From positions 1 to 7,691 of the forward strand of contig PWJF01000113.1 of NCBI GenBank assembly GCA_003560935.1: 7,691 bases of DNA. The letters run 5' to 3'. This DNA is from Ignavibacteriales bacterium (GTDB lineage Bacteria > Bacteroidota > Ignavibacteria > T3Sed10-11). Both the position numbers and the translations under genes were made by a program. The notes under the pieces were generated by a model that searched no databases, had not been told where the DNA came from, and saw only the letters and a list, made by a program, of their open reading frames with translations. Positions within the stretch are counted from its first letter, which is position 1. Every line of letters begins with the position of its first letter. Positions 1-5,834 of the stretch are shown here, piece by piece.

Positions 1-16
1 CAGTTAAAGTTCGACA

Positions 17-1099
17 TTACCGTTCAACCGCACCCCATTCCCCCGATGCCAGCAGCTCGACATATCGCGGGTAGATCTCTTCCTCGATTCCGTTCGTAAT
101 CGAACGGTCTATTTCCTTGAGTATTTCCCCCTCCGGAGAAATGAAGTACACTGCCCATGCACGCCTGCGGCGGTCCCAATTTCTCTGGGTTTCCCGGTCA
201 CCCACAAGCACCGGAAAATCGATTCCATGTTCAACGGTACATGCTTCCAGCGACGGTTCGCTGCCGTATCCGATGCCGACAAACCCGACGCCTCGATCCG
301 AATATTGACGGTGAAGATCCCCCAGGAGGTCCCCTACCCAGCTGCAGGTTTGGTTGGAGAAGAAGTGAACTACCAGTGGTTTCCCTTTGAAATCCTCAAT
401 GGTCATAGTATTACCCTGCAGGTCCGGCAGTGAGAACGCCGGAGCTTTGCGCGGAGGGCGCGGCCGTATCGACGGTTGCGCATGAACCGGCTCGGCAACC
501 GCTTCGGCAATAGCTCCTTCCAGATCCTCCCAGTAATCATCACCGCGGAATAGCCCGATATAACGTAACTCGCCGCTGCGCGTAATGAGAAATGTCTCCG
601 GCGTACGTCCCGTACCTTTGGGCAGGATCTCACGTGCATATTCACCCTGGTCCATCAACGCCAACGGCCAGGTGATCTCAGGTTGTTGAACATATCCGGG
701 CAAACTGGAAATAGAGCGGCTATTCTCATCCATAATGCCGATTATCTCCAAATCCTTATCGCGATATGCATTATAGAGCTCCACAAGCCCTGTAGTTTGC
801 CGCAGGGTCCAACCGCAGTTGCTGCGCCCCCAGTTGAGTACGACCACATTACCGGAATAGTCCGACAGATCGATCAGCGATTCACCCCGTAGGTCTGGAA
901 AGGTCACGCCGGTAAACGGCGTAAAGTCGTCGGCACTCTGCACTGCATTTGTATTCGAATGTTCAATACCCGAATCTACACGTGATGACAACATTTCGTC
1001 TGCATCGGAAATCTTTACATCGACCGGCTTCAAAGTCCATCCCACAATGAATAAAATTGTGAGCAATAACGAAGCGAAAGTGAAATTTAACATTTTCAT
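17..1099 (-). CDS. Membrane-anchored protein with two thioredoxin-like (TlpA/AhpC-TSA type) domains, each lacking the second active-site Cys
   Basis: The 360-residue protein starts with a hydrophobic segment (about residues 4-23) and no lipobox, so it is probably an uncleaved anchor facing the periplasm. Two thioredoxin-fold domains follow. Domain 1 (about 59-200) has the nucleophile position in a WGRSNCGWT context (C95, with T98 where the second Cys would be) and a cis-proline-like TP at 166-167 before ETFLI. A Pro/Arg-rich linker (about 204-218) leads to domain 2 (about 219-350), with NQTCSWV (C252, V255). There the cis-proline position appears replaced (RAWAVYFI, about 313-320), and an extra Cys lies at 287. 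TlpA-like proteins normally use CxxC to reduce or exchange disulfides, so this one cannot act as a standard dithiol oxidoreductase; thiol binding, peroxidase-like or structural roles are possible. The start is supported by GGGAGGAG five bases upstream. It is the last leftward gene, 75 bases after the PD40 gene, perhaps cotranscribed. Fold confident, function unknown. Confidence 0.85.
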   Translation of the reverse strand: MKMLNFTFASLLLTILFIVGWTLKPVDVKISDADEMLSSRVDSGIEHSNTNAVQSADDFTPFTGVTFPDLRGESLIDLSDYSGNVVVLNWGRSNCGWTLRQTTGLVELYNAYRDKDLEIIGIMDENSRSISSLPGYVQQPEITWPLALMDQGEYAREILPKGTGRTPETFLITRSGELRYIGLFRGDDYWEDLEGAIAEAVAEPVHAQPSIRPRPPRKAPAFSLPDLQGNTMTIEDFKGKPLVVHFFSNQTCSWVGDLLGDLHRQYSDRGVGFVGIGYGSEPSLEACTVEHGIDFPVLVGDRETQRNWDRRRRAWAVYFISPEGEILKEIDRSITNGIEEEIYPRYVELLASGEWGAVER

Positions 1100-1104
1100 G
1101 AATT

Positions 1105-1112
1105 CTCCTCCC
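1105..1112 (-). promoter_or_regulatory. Ribosome binding site of the tandem thioredoxin-fold gene
   Basis: On the minus strand the sequence reads GGGAGGAG, five bases before the ATG at 1099. A second in-frame ATG at 1093 would be 11 bases away, so the first ATG is preferred. The rest of the 75-base gap (1113-1174) shows no clear hairpin terminator and no convincing promoter. Confidence 0.75.
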
Positions 1113-1174
1113 TTTGTTCATTTAACTATTTACAATAACTCCAACAGCAGCTTGCCTCGCATCGTATCGAAATC

Positions 1175-2401
1175 CTACCAACGGGGCGACCATACGGGAT
1201 CTAAGTTCGGTTCTACGGTATCTGTCAACTGAATCCGGTTCGTACCGTCCACGTCGATAACGTAGATCTGCTGTCCGGACTCGTAGATAATGCGCCCGTC
1301 CGGGGTCCACGCCGGCGACCGGGCAAAGTCGTCATCGACAGTGATCTGGCGTAAGTTACTCACATCCACCGATCTTAAGTCTTCACTTACAACTACGTCT
1401 ATACTCCAGATTCCTGAACTTACGCGATGGAAGGCAATAATACTCCCGTCTAATGACCATGCAGGCGTGATATCATCATAATCAAGCCAACTATCGAATT
1501 CAATCGGTCTGTCTACCCACAACGTATTTTTCCATCTTAACATCCTTAAAATAATAGCATTGGTGCTTGGTGTCGAGTAGACGATATGATTTTCAACCCG
1601 GGACCAGTCGGGAAATCTATAGTTGAATAAAGCTGCTATCCAATTCTGGTCGGTCCCATCCGCATTCATAAGATAAATCCGGGGATTACCGTCACGGTAC
1701 GATATAAACGCTATTTGAGATCCGTCGGGAGACCAGGTGGGGGACATATCGTCCGCACCGCTGTCTGTTAACCGTGTTATACCGGACCCGTCTGCGTTCA
1801 TCACGTAGATATCTTCCTGGAGCCCGTCGAACGACTGAAAGGCGATGCGCCGCCCGTCCGGCGACCATGCGGGTGCCATGTTACCCCTGCCGGTGTTCGC
1901 AAGCCGGGTGACGTTCGATCCATCCGCGTTCATCACATAGATGGAGAAAAACCCGTCGGAGTCATCACCGCCCCGATTTGAAACGAAGGCAATTTCTGAT
2001 GGTGTCGCAGTGAACTCCAGGTCTGTCGCTTCACTTTCCACCGTGATGCTGTCGGGCTGAAGAAACCATCCGTGCCTCCGGGCCGTAATCACCACCTTGC
2101 CTTCGAGTCCTGACATGCTCCACCCGCCGTCCTGACCGGTGGTTACCGTTCCGAAATCGCCGAATGTCAGATCGACTCCCTGTACACCCTCACCATAGCG
2201 ATCGCTAACAACACCCGAGACGGTATATGTGACCGGTTCACCGTTATCGTCCTCGTCCGTCAGCGGAGAGGTGGTATCGGTACATCCCGGCAGTAAAAAT
2301 GCTATAACAGATAATAATAGATAAATATAAAGGTTTGCGGTGAAATGACTGACAATTTCCCGTGAGTTCGATGCGCTCGAATCGCGGAAATAACCATCCA
2401 T
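1175..2401 (-). CDS. Lipoprotein with a carboxypeptidase-regulatory-like domain and a TolB-like PD40 beta-propeller
   Basis: With the start at 2401 the product is 408 residues. It has an N-terminal hydrophobic segment (about 24-37) ending in LLPGC, so Cys40 is a likely lipidation site. An acidic linker follows, then a small beta-sandwich domain of CarboxypepD_reg type (about 59-125, VSGVVSDRYGEGVQGV). The rest is a propeller with PD40/TolB-like repeats: APAWSPDG, SPTWSPDG, FPDWS, TPAWSLDG, SPAWTPDG and a terminal DPVWSPRW, alternating with IYVMNADGS-type strands. This indicates six blades, the last motif closing the ring at the C-terminus. Such proteins are envelope-bound scaffolds or ligand binders, and the partner here is unknown. 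An ATG nine codons upstream (2428) lacks a ribosome binding site and abuts the duplicated control element, whereas 2401 has AAGGAGAG in front. It is separated from the upstream gene by 218 bases containing repeat copy A, so it probably has its own promoter. Confidence 0.88.
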   Translation of the reverse strand: MDGYFRDSSASNSREIVSHFTANLYIYLLLSVIAFLLPGCTDTTSPLTDEDDNGEPVTYTVSGVVSDRYGEGVQGVDLTFGDFGTVTTGQDGGWSMSGLEGKVVITARRHGWFLQPDSITVESEATDLEFTATPSEIAFVSNRGGDDSDGFFSIYVMNADGSNVTRLANTGRGNMAPAWSPDGRRIAFQSFDGLQEDIYVMNADGSGITRLTDSGADDMSPTWSPDGSQIAFISYRDGNPRIYLMNADGTDQNWIAALFNYRFPDWSRVENHIVYSTPSTNAIILRMLRWKNTLWVDRPIEFDSWLDYDDITPAWSLDGSIIAFHRVSSGIWSIDVVVSEDLRSVDVSNLRQITVDDDFARSPAWTPDGRIIYESGQQIYVIDVDGTNRIQLTDTVEPNLDPVWSPRW

Positions 2402-2405
2402 GAGT

Positions 2406-2413
2406 CTCTCCTT
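2406..2413 (-). promoter_or_regulatory. Ribosome binding site that decides the PD40 lipoprotein start
   Basis: The minus strand reads AAGGAGAG, with the AAGGAG core six bases before the ATG at 2401. The alternative ATG at 2428 has only an A/T- and C-rich stretch upstream with no Shine-Dalgarno match. This favours the shorter 408-residue product. Confidence 0.75.
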
Positions 2414-2460
2414 GTTATTTTTCGACATACATAATTACCGGGGAATGCTGTCTGTTCCGG

Positions 2461-2466
2461 ATTATA
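2461..2466 (-). promoter_or_regulatory. Putative -10 element for the PD40 lipoprotein gene
   Basis: The minus strand reads TATAAT, 59 bases before the ATG at 2401, which would leave a leader of about 50 bases. The hexamer and its flank are identical in copy B. No good -35 hexamer sits at 16-18 bases (the sequence there is not conserved between copies), so an activator or alternative sigma factor may be involved. Confidence 0.4.
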
Positions 2467-2505
2467 TTTATTTGTCGAAATCACAGGCACATATTTTTTA
2501 CACCC

Positions 2506-2526
2506 CGAGAAAAAATATTTTTCGCG
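2506..2526. repeat. A/T-rich palindrome in copy A
   Basis: CGAGAAAAA and TTTTTCGCG flank a three-base centre, making nine-base arms with one mismatch. The matching site in copy B is a perfect nine-base palindrome. The T run lies inside the stem rather than after it, so it does not look like an intrinsic terminator. A protein-binding operator is more likely. Confidence 0.55.
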
Positions 2527-2619
2527 TATACTTGACTTTATCTGCATTTCGAGCCCAACTCACCATCCGACCGACCTCGTTAATACCGCTTCGCTTGCCT
2601 CACTTTTTGCTTAATCTCC

Positions 2620-3156
2620 CTACCTCAATAAAATCATACGCCGGCTAAATACGTCAGCACCTGCCCGTATCCGGTATATATACATACCGCTCGCGATGCC
2701 CTCTGCATCGAATACCGCGGAGTATTCACCGGGTTCCAGTTGCTCGTCGACGAGCGTTGCAATCGGTCGACCCAATAGGTCATATACCAGAAGAGTGACG
2801 TGTTCCGATTGAGGAATAGAAAACCGTATTGTCGTTGAAGGATTAAAGGGGTTTGGGTAATTCTGCTCTAAATTGAACTTTAGTGGAATAAGATCGTCCG
2901 TCTGTTCAACACGTGTAACCGGCGATGATACTACAGTGGATAAAAAACCCAAGTGTATAAGGTGGCTGTCGTTCTCTGCCAGACCGGTAAGTGTTTCTCC
3001 AAGCACACCGGTGATGGTATGGGAACTACCTGATACTGTTCCTCCCCCGCCGCTGATCGTCCATGCATCTATCCGGTATTGCGCGTGAAGATTATCGTGT
3101 GAGAAATAAATGACGACCGGTACAAAAAAAATCGATAAGAATATTTTTTTATTCAT
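2620..3156 (-). CDS. Small secreted protein with a type IX secretion (type A) C-terminal sorting domain
   Basis: The 178-residue product has a signal peptide with likely cleavage after LHA (residue 25). A short segment (about 27-73) follows with the pattern WTISGGGGTVSGSSHTITGVLGE and ending HLGFLS. This resembles a short Gly-rich beta motif found in secreted proteins of several environmental phyla. From about residue 94 to the end is a typical sorting domain: NLEQNYPNPFNPSTTIRF, then LLVYDLLGRPIATLVDE, the GEYSAVFDAEGIASGMYIYRI core, and a basic tail. In known type IX systems this domain guides outer-membrane export and is often removed or used for anchoring. The passenger is very small, so this may be a surface adaptor rather than an enzyme. 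The start has AAGGGA eight bases upstream. The gene lies 32 bases after the fibre-like gene and is almost certainly cotranscribed with it. Confidence 0.88.
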   Translation of the reverse strand: MNKKIFLSIFFVPVVIYFSHDNLHAQYRIDAWTISGGGGTVSGSSHTITGVLGETLTGLAENDSHLIHLGFLSTVVSSPVTRVEQTDDLIPLKFNLEQNYPNPFNPSTTIRFSIPQSEHVTLLVYDLLGRPIATLVDEQLEPGEYSAVFDAEGIASGMYIYRIRAGADVFSRRMILLR

Positions 3157-3160
3157 TGTG

Positions 3161-3192
3161 TTATTCCCTTATATGGTTCTTTATTCCCTTAT
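3161..3192. repeat. Pair of 12-bp direct repeats between the fibre-like and sorting-domain genes
   Basis: TTATTCCCTTAT occurs at 3161-3172 and again at 3181-3192, exactly 20 bases apart. On the minus strand the second unit carries the TAA stop of the fibre-like gene, and the first carries the AAGGGA ribosome binding site of the sorting-domain gene. It may be a small local duplication. Confidence 0.6.
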
Positions 3193-4973
3193 CTCCGCTC
3201 CGGTTCACTTCTCTCCGGCGTTTCTTCCAATAAAAATCGTTCCTTCGCTTCATCCAAACGTATTTGCTTTTCATCAATCTGCAGTCGCACTTTCTCTATA
3301 TGCTCTCTTTCTTCGCTCATCTGCTTCATATATTCGGGTTGCAGTCCCCACTCCATAGAGCGGGTCTCGGGCTGACCGAAAAGGTCAGGGTGAATATAAA
3401 AGCCGCGTGTTTCAGGTGATTTATATTCTTCTACAACGATCCTGTTTTCTTCAGCCCACCGGTCTTTTCTGATACCGGTAACCTGCCAGGAGACTTTCAC
3501 GTTCGGTTTATCGGAGCGTATTACAAAACGGTTGTGTACAATTTCTTCTGCAATGATCGCCTGTGCAAACTCACCGATGACAGTTAACTGATACCTGAAA
3601 TCTTTATTCAGTACTTCAAAGTAATCGGGAAGATGTACGACGGCTTCTCCCGCTGCGTCCGTTACCACATTGCCGTTGTAGACATTCATCATATCGGGTG
3701 ATTCCACAAAGCTGTGCCGGAGTACCATGTTTTCAGGATTGAGAGGATGGTCTATTTCAAACGAGCCGCCGCCTTTGGAAAGGGTACCGGTAATGTGTAC
3801 ATTACCCCCAAAATGACCAGCCCGGAGAGCATCAGCACCCTGGATACCCATAATTCCAATGCCGTTTGATGTATTTGAACGCCCCACCACACCGCTGCCA
3901 ACTGTACCTAATCTACCATAATTTCCGTTGTTATGTTCCCCGTAAACTCCATACTCTCCACCCAGATATCCCCAACCACTTCTGCCTTTGCCGTATACTC
4001 CTCTCCCATCCGGTGAATATGCTCGACCAAAAACCCCATATGTCACGCCGCTTGATGCACGCGCCGAACCAAAAACCCCAATTCCGCTTGTTGAGTTAGA
4101 TGTTCCCCAGACACCTTGTGTATTGCCGCTTGAAGCAAGTGCCCAACCATAGACTCCTATCCCTGTGGTTGAATGTGAATCTCCGCGTACTCCAAAAGAA
4201 ATGAGTTGGCCTGCATCGAGTGCCTGACCAATGACCCCAAGCCCGCCGGGTGACCATGACAATCCAGAAACACCAAAGTGACCTTCACCATGGACTCCCC
4301 TTCCGACGCTTGACTCTGTTAATCCAAAGACACCATACCTACGTCCCGTTGGAGCTGTCGACCATCCTCTTATTCCATATCCGGTATTCGTTATGCTCAG
4401 TGCATATTCTTCGTCAAACGATGCCTCGCCTTCAAACGGTAGATTAAAACCCTCCACCGTTAGATTCGTTAATTGAGATCCGTCTCCAATAAATGAGCTC
4501 GCTTCAATGAAACCTGTTGTATTAATATTTAAATCCGGCGCTAGATGAGATGATTTTACTGCGCTCTCGGCAAGCTTTGCCGTGGAGATGGAGCCGTCAG
4601 GCACCGAGTATGCGTGAAATGAGTACGGGACCGGGCTGAAAGGTATGCGCGGCTCGAGCTCGTCGCCGCCCTCCACCGAGATACCGAGCCAGTATTGTGT
4701 ATCGAAATCAAGATCGAGCGGCTCATTGTTTCCGAGTTGAACGGTAAACAGACCGTTTATTATGGAAACGGTTTGTGTTTCGGTCCACAATGGATTGCCT
4801 GAGGTTTCTACATCATAAATGTGCAGCGTGAGTGAGTACATCCCGTCTTCGATCGCTGTGCCGTCGCTCGAAGTCAGGATGCCCTGTTGGGTGATCGTTC
4901 GGGGTATATCTGACGGTTTTGCCGCTATGAAAGCAAAGAGCATAAAATATGCGGTGAAGAAAAGAGTTTTCAT
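3189..4973 (-). CDS. Secreted tail-fibre-like protein with Gly-Val-x-Gly repeats and a C-terminal coiled coil
   Basis: The 594-residue protein has a signal peptide (about 1-18). An N-terminal beta domain (about 24-122) runs from ITQQGILTSSDG to PFSPVPYSFHA, a pattern common in environmental FCB and other bacterial secreted proteins. A linker (DGSISTAKLAESAV) and the fibre-type motif FIGDGSQLTNL (161-171) follow. Residues 213-376 hold thirteen GVxG-type units in a Gly/Ser-rich array. After GGNVHITGTLSKGGGSF comes a conserved-looking domain (about 402-505: HPLNPENMVLRHSFVESPDM, then WQVTGIR). The last about 45 residues are charged and heptad-like, predicting a coiled coil that may oligomerise the fibre. 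No type IX sorting domain is visible. GGGAGGA precedes the start. It heads the leftward genes and diverges from the sigma operon across repeat copy B. The role is probably structural or adhesive at the cell surface; this is inferred from architecture. Confidence 0.85.
   Translation of the reverse strand: MKTLFFTAYFMLFAFIAAKPSDIPRTITQQGILTSSDGTAIEDGMYSLTLHIYDVETSGNPLWTETQTVSIINGLFTVQLGNNEPLDLDFDTQYWLGISVEGGDELEPRIPFSPVPYSFHAYSVPDGSISTAKLAESAVKSSHLAPDLNINTTGFIEASSFIGDGSQLTNLTVEGFNLPFEGEASFDEEYALSITNTGYGIRGWSTAPTGRRYGVFGLTESSVGRGVHGEGHFGVSGLSWSPGGLGVIGQALDAGQLISFGVRGDSHSTTGIGVYGWALASSGNTQGVWGTSNSTSGIGVFGSARASSGVTYGVFGRAYSPDGRGVYGKGRSGWGYLGGEYGVYGEHNNGNYGRLGTVGSGVVGRSNTSNGIGIMGIQGADALRAGHFGGNVHITGTLSKGGGSFEIDHPLNPENMVLRHSFVESPDMMNVYNGNVVTDAAGEAVVHLPDYFEVLNKDFRYQLTVIGEFAQAIIAEEIVHNRFVIRSDKPNVKVSWQVTGIRKDRWAEENRIVVEEYKSPETRGFYIHPDLFGQPETRSMEWGLQPEYMKQMSEEREHIEKVRLQIDEKQIRLDEAKERFLLEETPERSEPERR
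3846..4340 (-). repeat. Coding repeat array: GVxG units in the fibre-like protein
   Basis: Residues about 212-376 contain YGVFG, RGVHG, FGVSG, LGVIG, FGVRG, IGVYG, QGVWG, IGVFG, YGVFG, RGVYG, YGVYG, SGVVG and IGIMG. In the centre the spacing alternates 12 and 14 residues, giving a 26-residue higher-order unit, clearest at residues 271-328. A repeated beta-turn pattern like this suggests a beta-solenoid or trimeric beta-fibre. DNA copies have diverged, so the array is not a recent expansion. Confidence 0.8.
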
Positions 4974-4977
4974 TTTG

Positions 4978-4984
4978 TCCTCCC
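4978..4984 (-). promoter_or_regulatory. Ribosome binding site of the fibre-like gene
   Basis: The minus strand reads GGGAGGA four bases before the ATG at 4973, a strong Shine-Dalgarno match that fixes the start. Confidence 0.75.
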
Positions 4985-5032
4985 GTTAATTCCTCTACAT
5001 AAGTAATTATTGGGGAATGCTGTATGTCCCGG

Positions 5033-5038
5033 ATTATA
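5033..5038 (-). promoter_or_regulatory. Putative -10 element for the fibre-like gene
   Basis: The minus strand reads TATAAT 59 bases before the ATG at 4973, the same distance as in copy A. Only a weak TGTGTT stands near -35 (16-base spacer). Conservation of the hexamer and its position supports a real promoter, but its sigma class cannot be told. Confidence 0.45.
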
Positions 5039-5076
5039 TCTATTTGTCGAAATCAACACACATATTTTTTACACCC

Positions 5077-5098
5077 CGGGAAAAAAATATTTTTCCCG
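5077..5098. repeat. Perfect 9-bp-arm A/T palindrome in copy B
   Basis: CGGGAAAAA and TTTTTCCCG surround a four-base centre (AATA). The right arm ends five bases before the rightward -35 hexamer, and the site lies about 40 bases upstream of the leftward -10. It is well placed to bind a regulator acting on both directions. Its counterpart in copy A has one arm mismatch and a three-base centre. Confidence 0.6.
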
Positions 5099-5103
5099 AA
5101 AAC

Positions 5104-5132
5104 TTGACTTTTTTAGTTGTGTTATGTACAAT
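5104..5132 (+). promoter_or_regulatory. Sigma-70-type promoter of the sigma factor operon
   Basis: TTGACT (5104-5109), a 17-base spacer and TACAAT (5127-5132) match the housekeeping consensus in 5/6 and 5/6 positions. Transcription would begin near 5139. This promoter spans the in-frame ATG at 5124 and lies downstream of the one at 5010, so neither could be translated from this transcript. It favours ATG 5166, with a leader of about 27 bases. Confidence 0.65.
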
Positions 5133-5165
5133 TTTTTACTACCCACAAAGAGTCAGAGTGCTGCG

Positions 5166-5834
5166 ATGCTCTTCCTGAAGAGAAATAGGGAGGATAACAA
5201 CGACGTTGTCCTGGTCGAACAATTTCTGACCGGCAATAAGCGGGCAGAAACATCTCTCCATACGTTCGTTGAAAGGTTGACCGAACGGGCGATACGGACG
5301 CTTGAAAACAAAGGCACTTCTTTTCGTGACAGGGAAAACATCAAACAGGATATCATCGTCGCCATAATGGTGAATAACGATTCCGCGATTCTTCGCCGGT
5401 ATAAAGGCGAGAGTGCGCTTTCGACGTACCTATGGTCGGTTATACGCTATAAATTGATCGACGCGCTGCGCCGCGAAATGCTTATGGGACAACGCACGGA
5501 ACCGATACATCAGAGAGATATACCCGGGGATAATGATGAATCGTCACGTGAACTGTACAATCTCATCGACCGCTTTCTTCAGGATGCCGATGAAAAAGAT
5601 GCGTTTGTCATGAAAATGCGCTGGCTCGAGGAGAGAAGTTACGCTGAAATATGCCAAAAAGCCCTCCAGTATAACATTACCGTATCGATTTCGTATATCG
5701 GTAACCTGCTGTTTAAAAAACGGACTCAATTATTGCAGTATTTAAAAAAACACGGGTTTGATTTCGACAAACAGGTAGAGATATCTACCACTAACTTAAA
5801 GACGAAAAGGAAGAACCTCAATGATGAAGAGTAA
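5166..5834 (+). CDS. ECF-like RNA polymerase sigma factor
   Basis: With the start at 5166 the product is 222 residues, usual for a group IV (ECF) sigma factor. Region 2 spans about 13-104, with FLTGNKRAETSLHTFVERL and the region 2.3/2.4 signature FRDRENIKQDII...RRYKGESALSTYLW then VIRYKLIDALRRE. Region 4 (about 130-195) has DADEKDAFVMKMRWLEERSYAEI followed by the helix SYIGNLLFKKRTQLLQYLKK. The turn between the two region 4 helices (QKALQYNITVSI) is longer than usual. A basic and acidic tail of about 27 residues follows region 4. The reading frame is open back to 5010, but that part overlaps the promoter and duplicated element, so it is not used here. Shine-Dalgarno support at 5166 is weak. 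The 3' end overlaps the anti-sigma gene by 14 bases. The target promoters are unknown; the duplicated element is a candidate. Confidence 0.88.
   Translation: MLFLKRNREDNNDVVLVEQFLTGNKRAETSLHTFVERLTERAIRTLENKGTSFRDRENIKQDIIVAIMVNNDSAILRRYKGESALSTYLWSVIRYKLIDALRREMLMGQRTEPIHQRDIPGDNDESSRELYNLIDRFLQDADEKDAFVMKMRWLEERSYAEICQKALQYNITVSISYIGNLLFKKRTQLLQYLKKHGFDFDKQVEISTTNLKTKRKNLNDEE

Larger units (their letters stand above)
2432..2539. repeat. Copy A of a duplicated 108-bp intergenic control element
   Basis: This stretch matches 5004-5111 in the same orientation with about 13 differences, including two one-base gaps, or roughly 88% identity by hand alignment. The identical blocks include GGGGAATGCTGT, CCGGATTATAT, TATTTGTCGAAATCA, the 20-base CACATATTTTTTACACCCCG and the end ACTTGACTTT. 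It lies directly upstream of the leftward PD40 lipoprotein gene. Similarity stops just after TTGACTTT. The next 80 bases (2540-2619), up to the stop of the sorting-domain gene, show no gene and no clear terminator. It has no terminal inverted repeats or target duplications like a mobile element. A shared regulatory region is the simplest reading. Confidence 0.85.
5004..5111. repeat. Copy B of the duplicated 108-bp control element, in a divergent promoter region
   Basis: This copy fills most of the 192-base gap between the leftward fibre-like gene and the rightward sigma gene. It matches 2432-2539 at about 88%, with the same length and orientation. It contains a minus-strand TATAAT (5033-5038), an A/T palindrome (5077-5098) and a TTGACTTT end that here serves as a rightward -35. 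The copy at 2432-2539 has no gene to its right in that orientation. The function common to both copies therefore probably concerns the leftward gene or a regulator-binding site. Confidence 0.85.

Noticed and set aside
403..645. An 80-residue minus-strand frame inside the thioredoxin gene
   Set aside because: It is an out-of-frame shadow of a well-supported coding region with no motif.
817..817. A sequencing error turning CxxC into CxxT in domain 1
   Set aside because: The frame is intact, and the second domain lacks the same Cys independently, so a shared biological change is more likely.
2506..2526. Intrinsic terminator for the sorting-domain gene
   Set aside because: The stem is almost all A/T, and the T run is part of the stem instead of following it. 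A copy also sits in a divergent promoter region, where a terminator makes little sense.
2432..2539. A small mobile element (MITE)
   Set aside because: There are no terminal inverted repeats or target-site duplications, and both copies have the same promoter-proximal position.
2400..2648. An 82-residue plus-strand open frame across the gap before the PD40 gene
   Set aside because: It runs through repeat copy A and the end of the opposite gene. Its partial likeness to the upstream sigma extension comes from the DNA repeat, not from a protein family.
5051..5056. Minus-strand TTGATT as the -35 for the fibre-like gene
   Set aside because: It is only 12 bases from the TATAAT, too close for a standard promoter, and copy A does not keep the hexamer.
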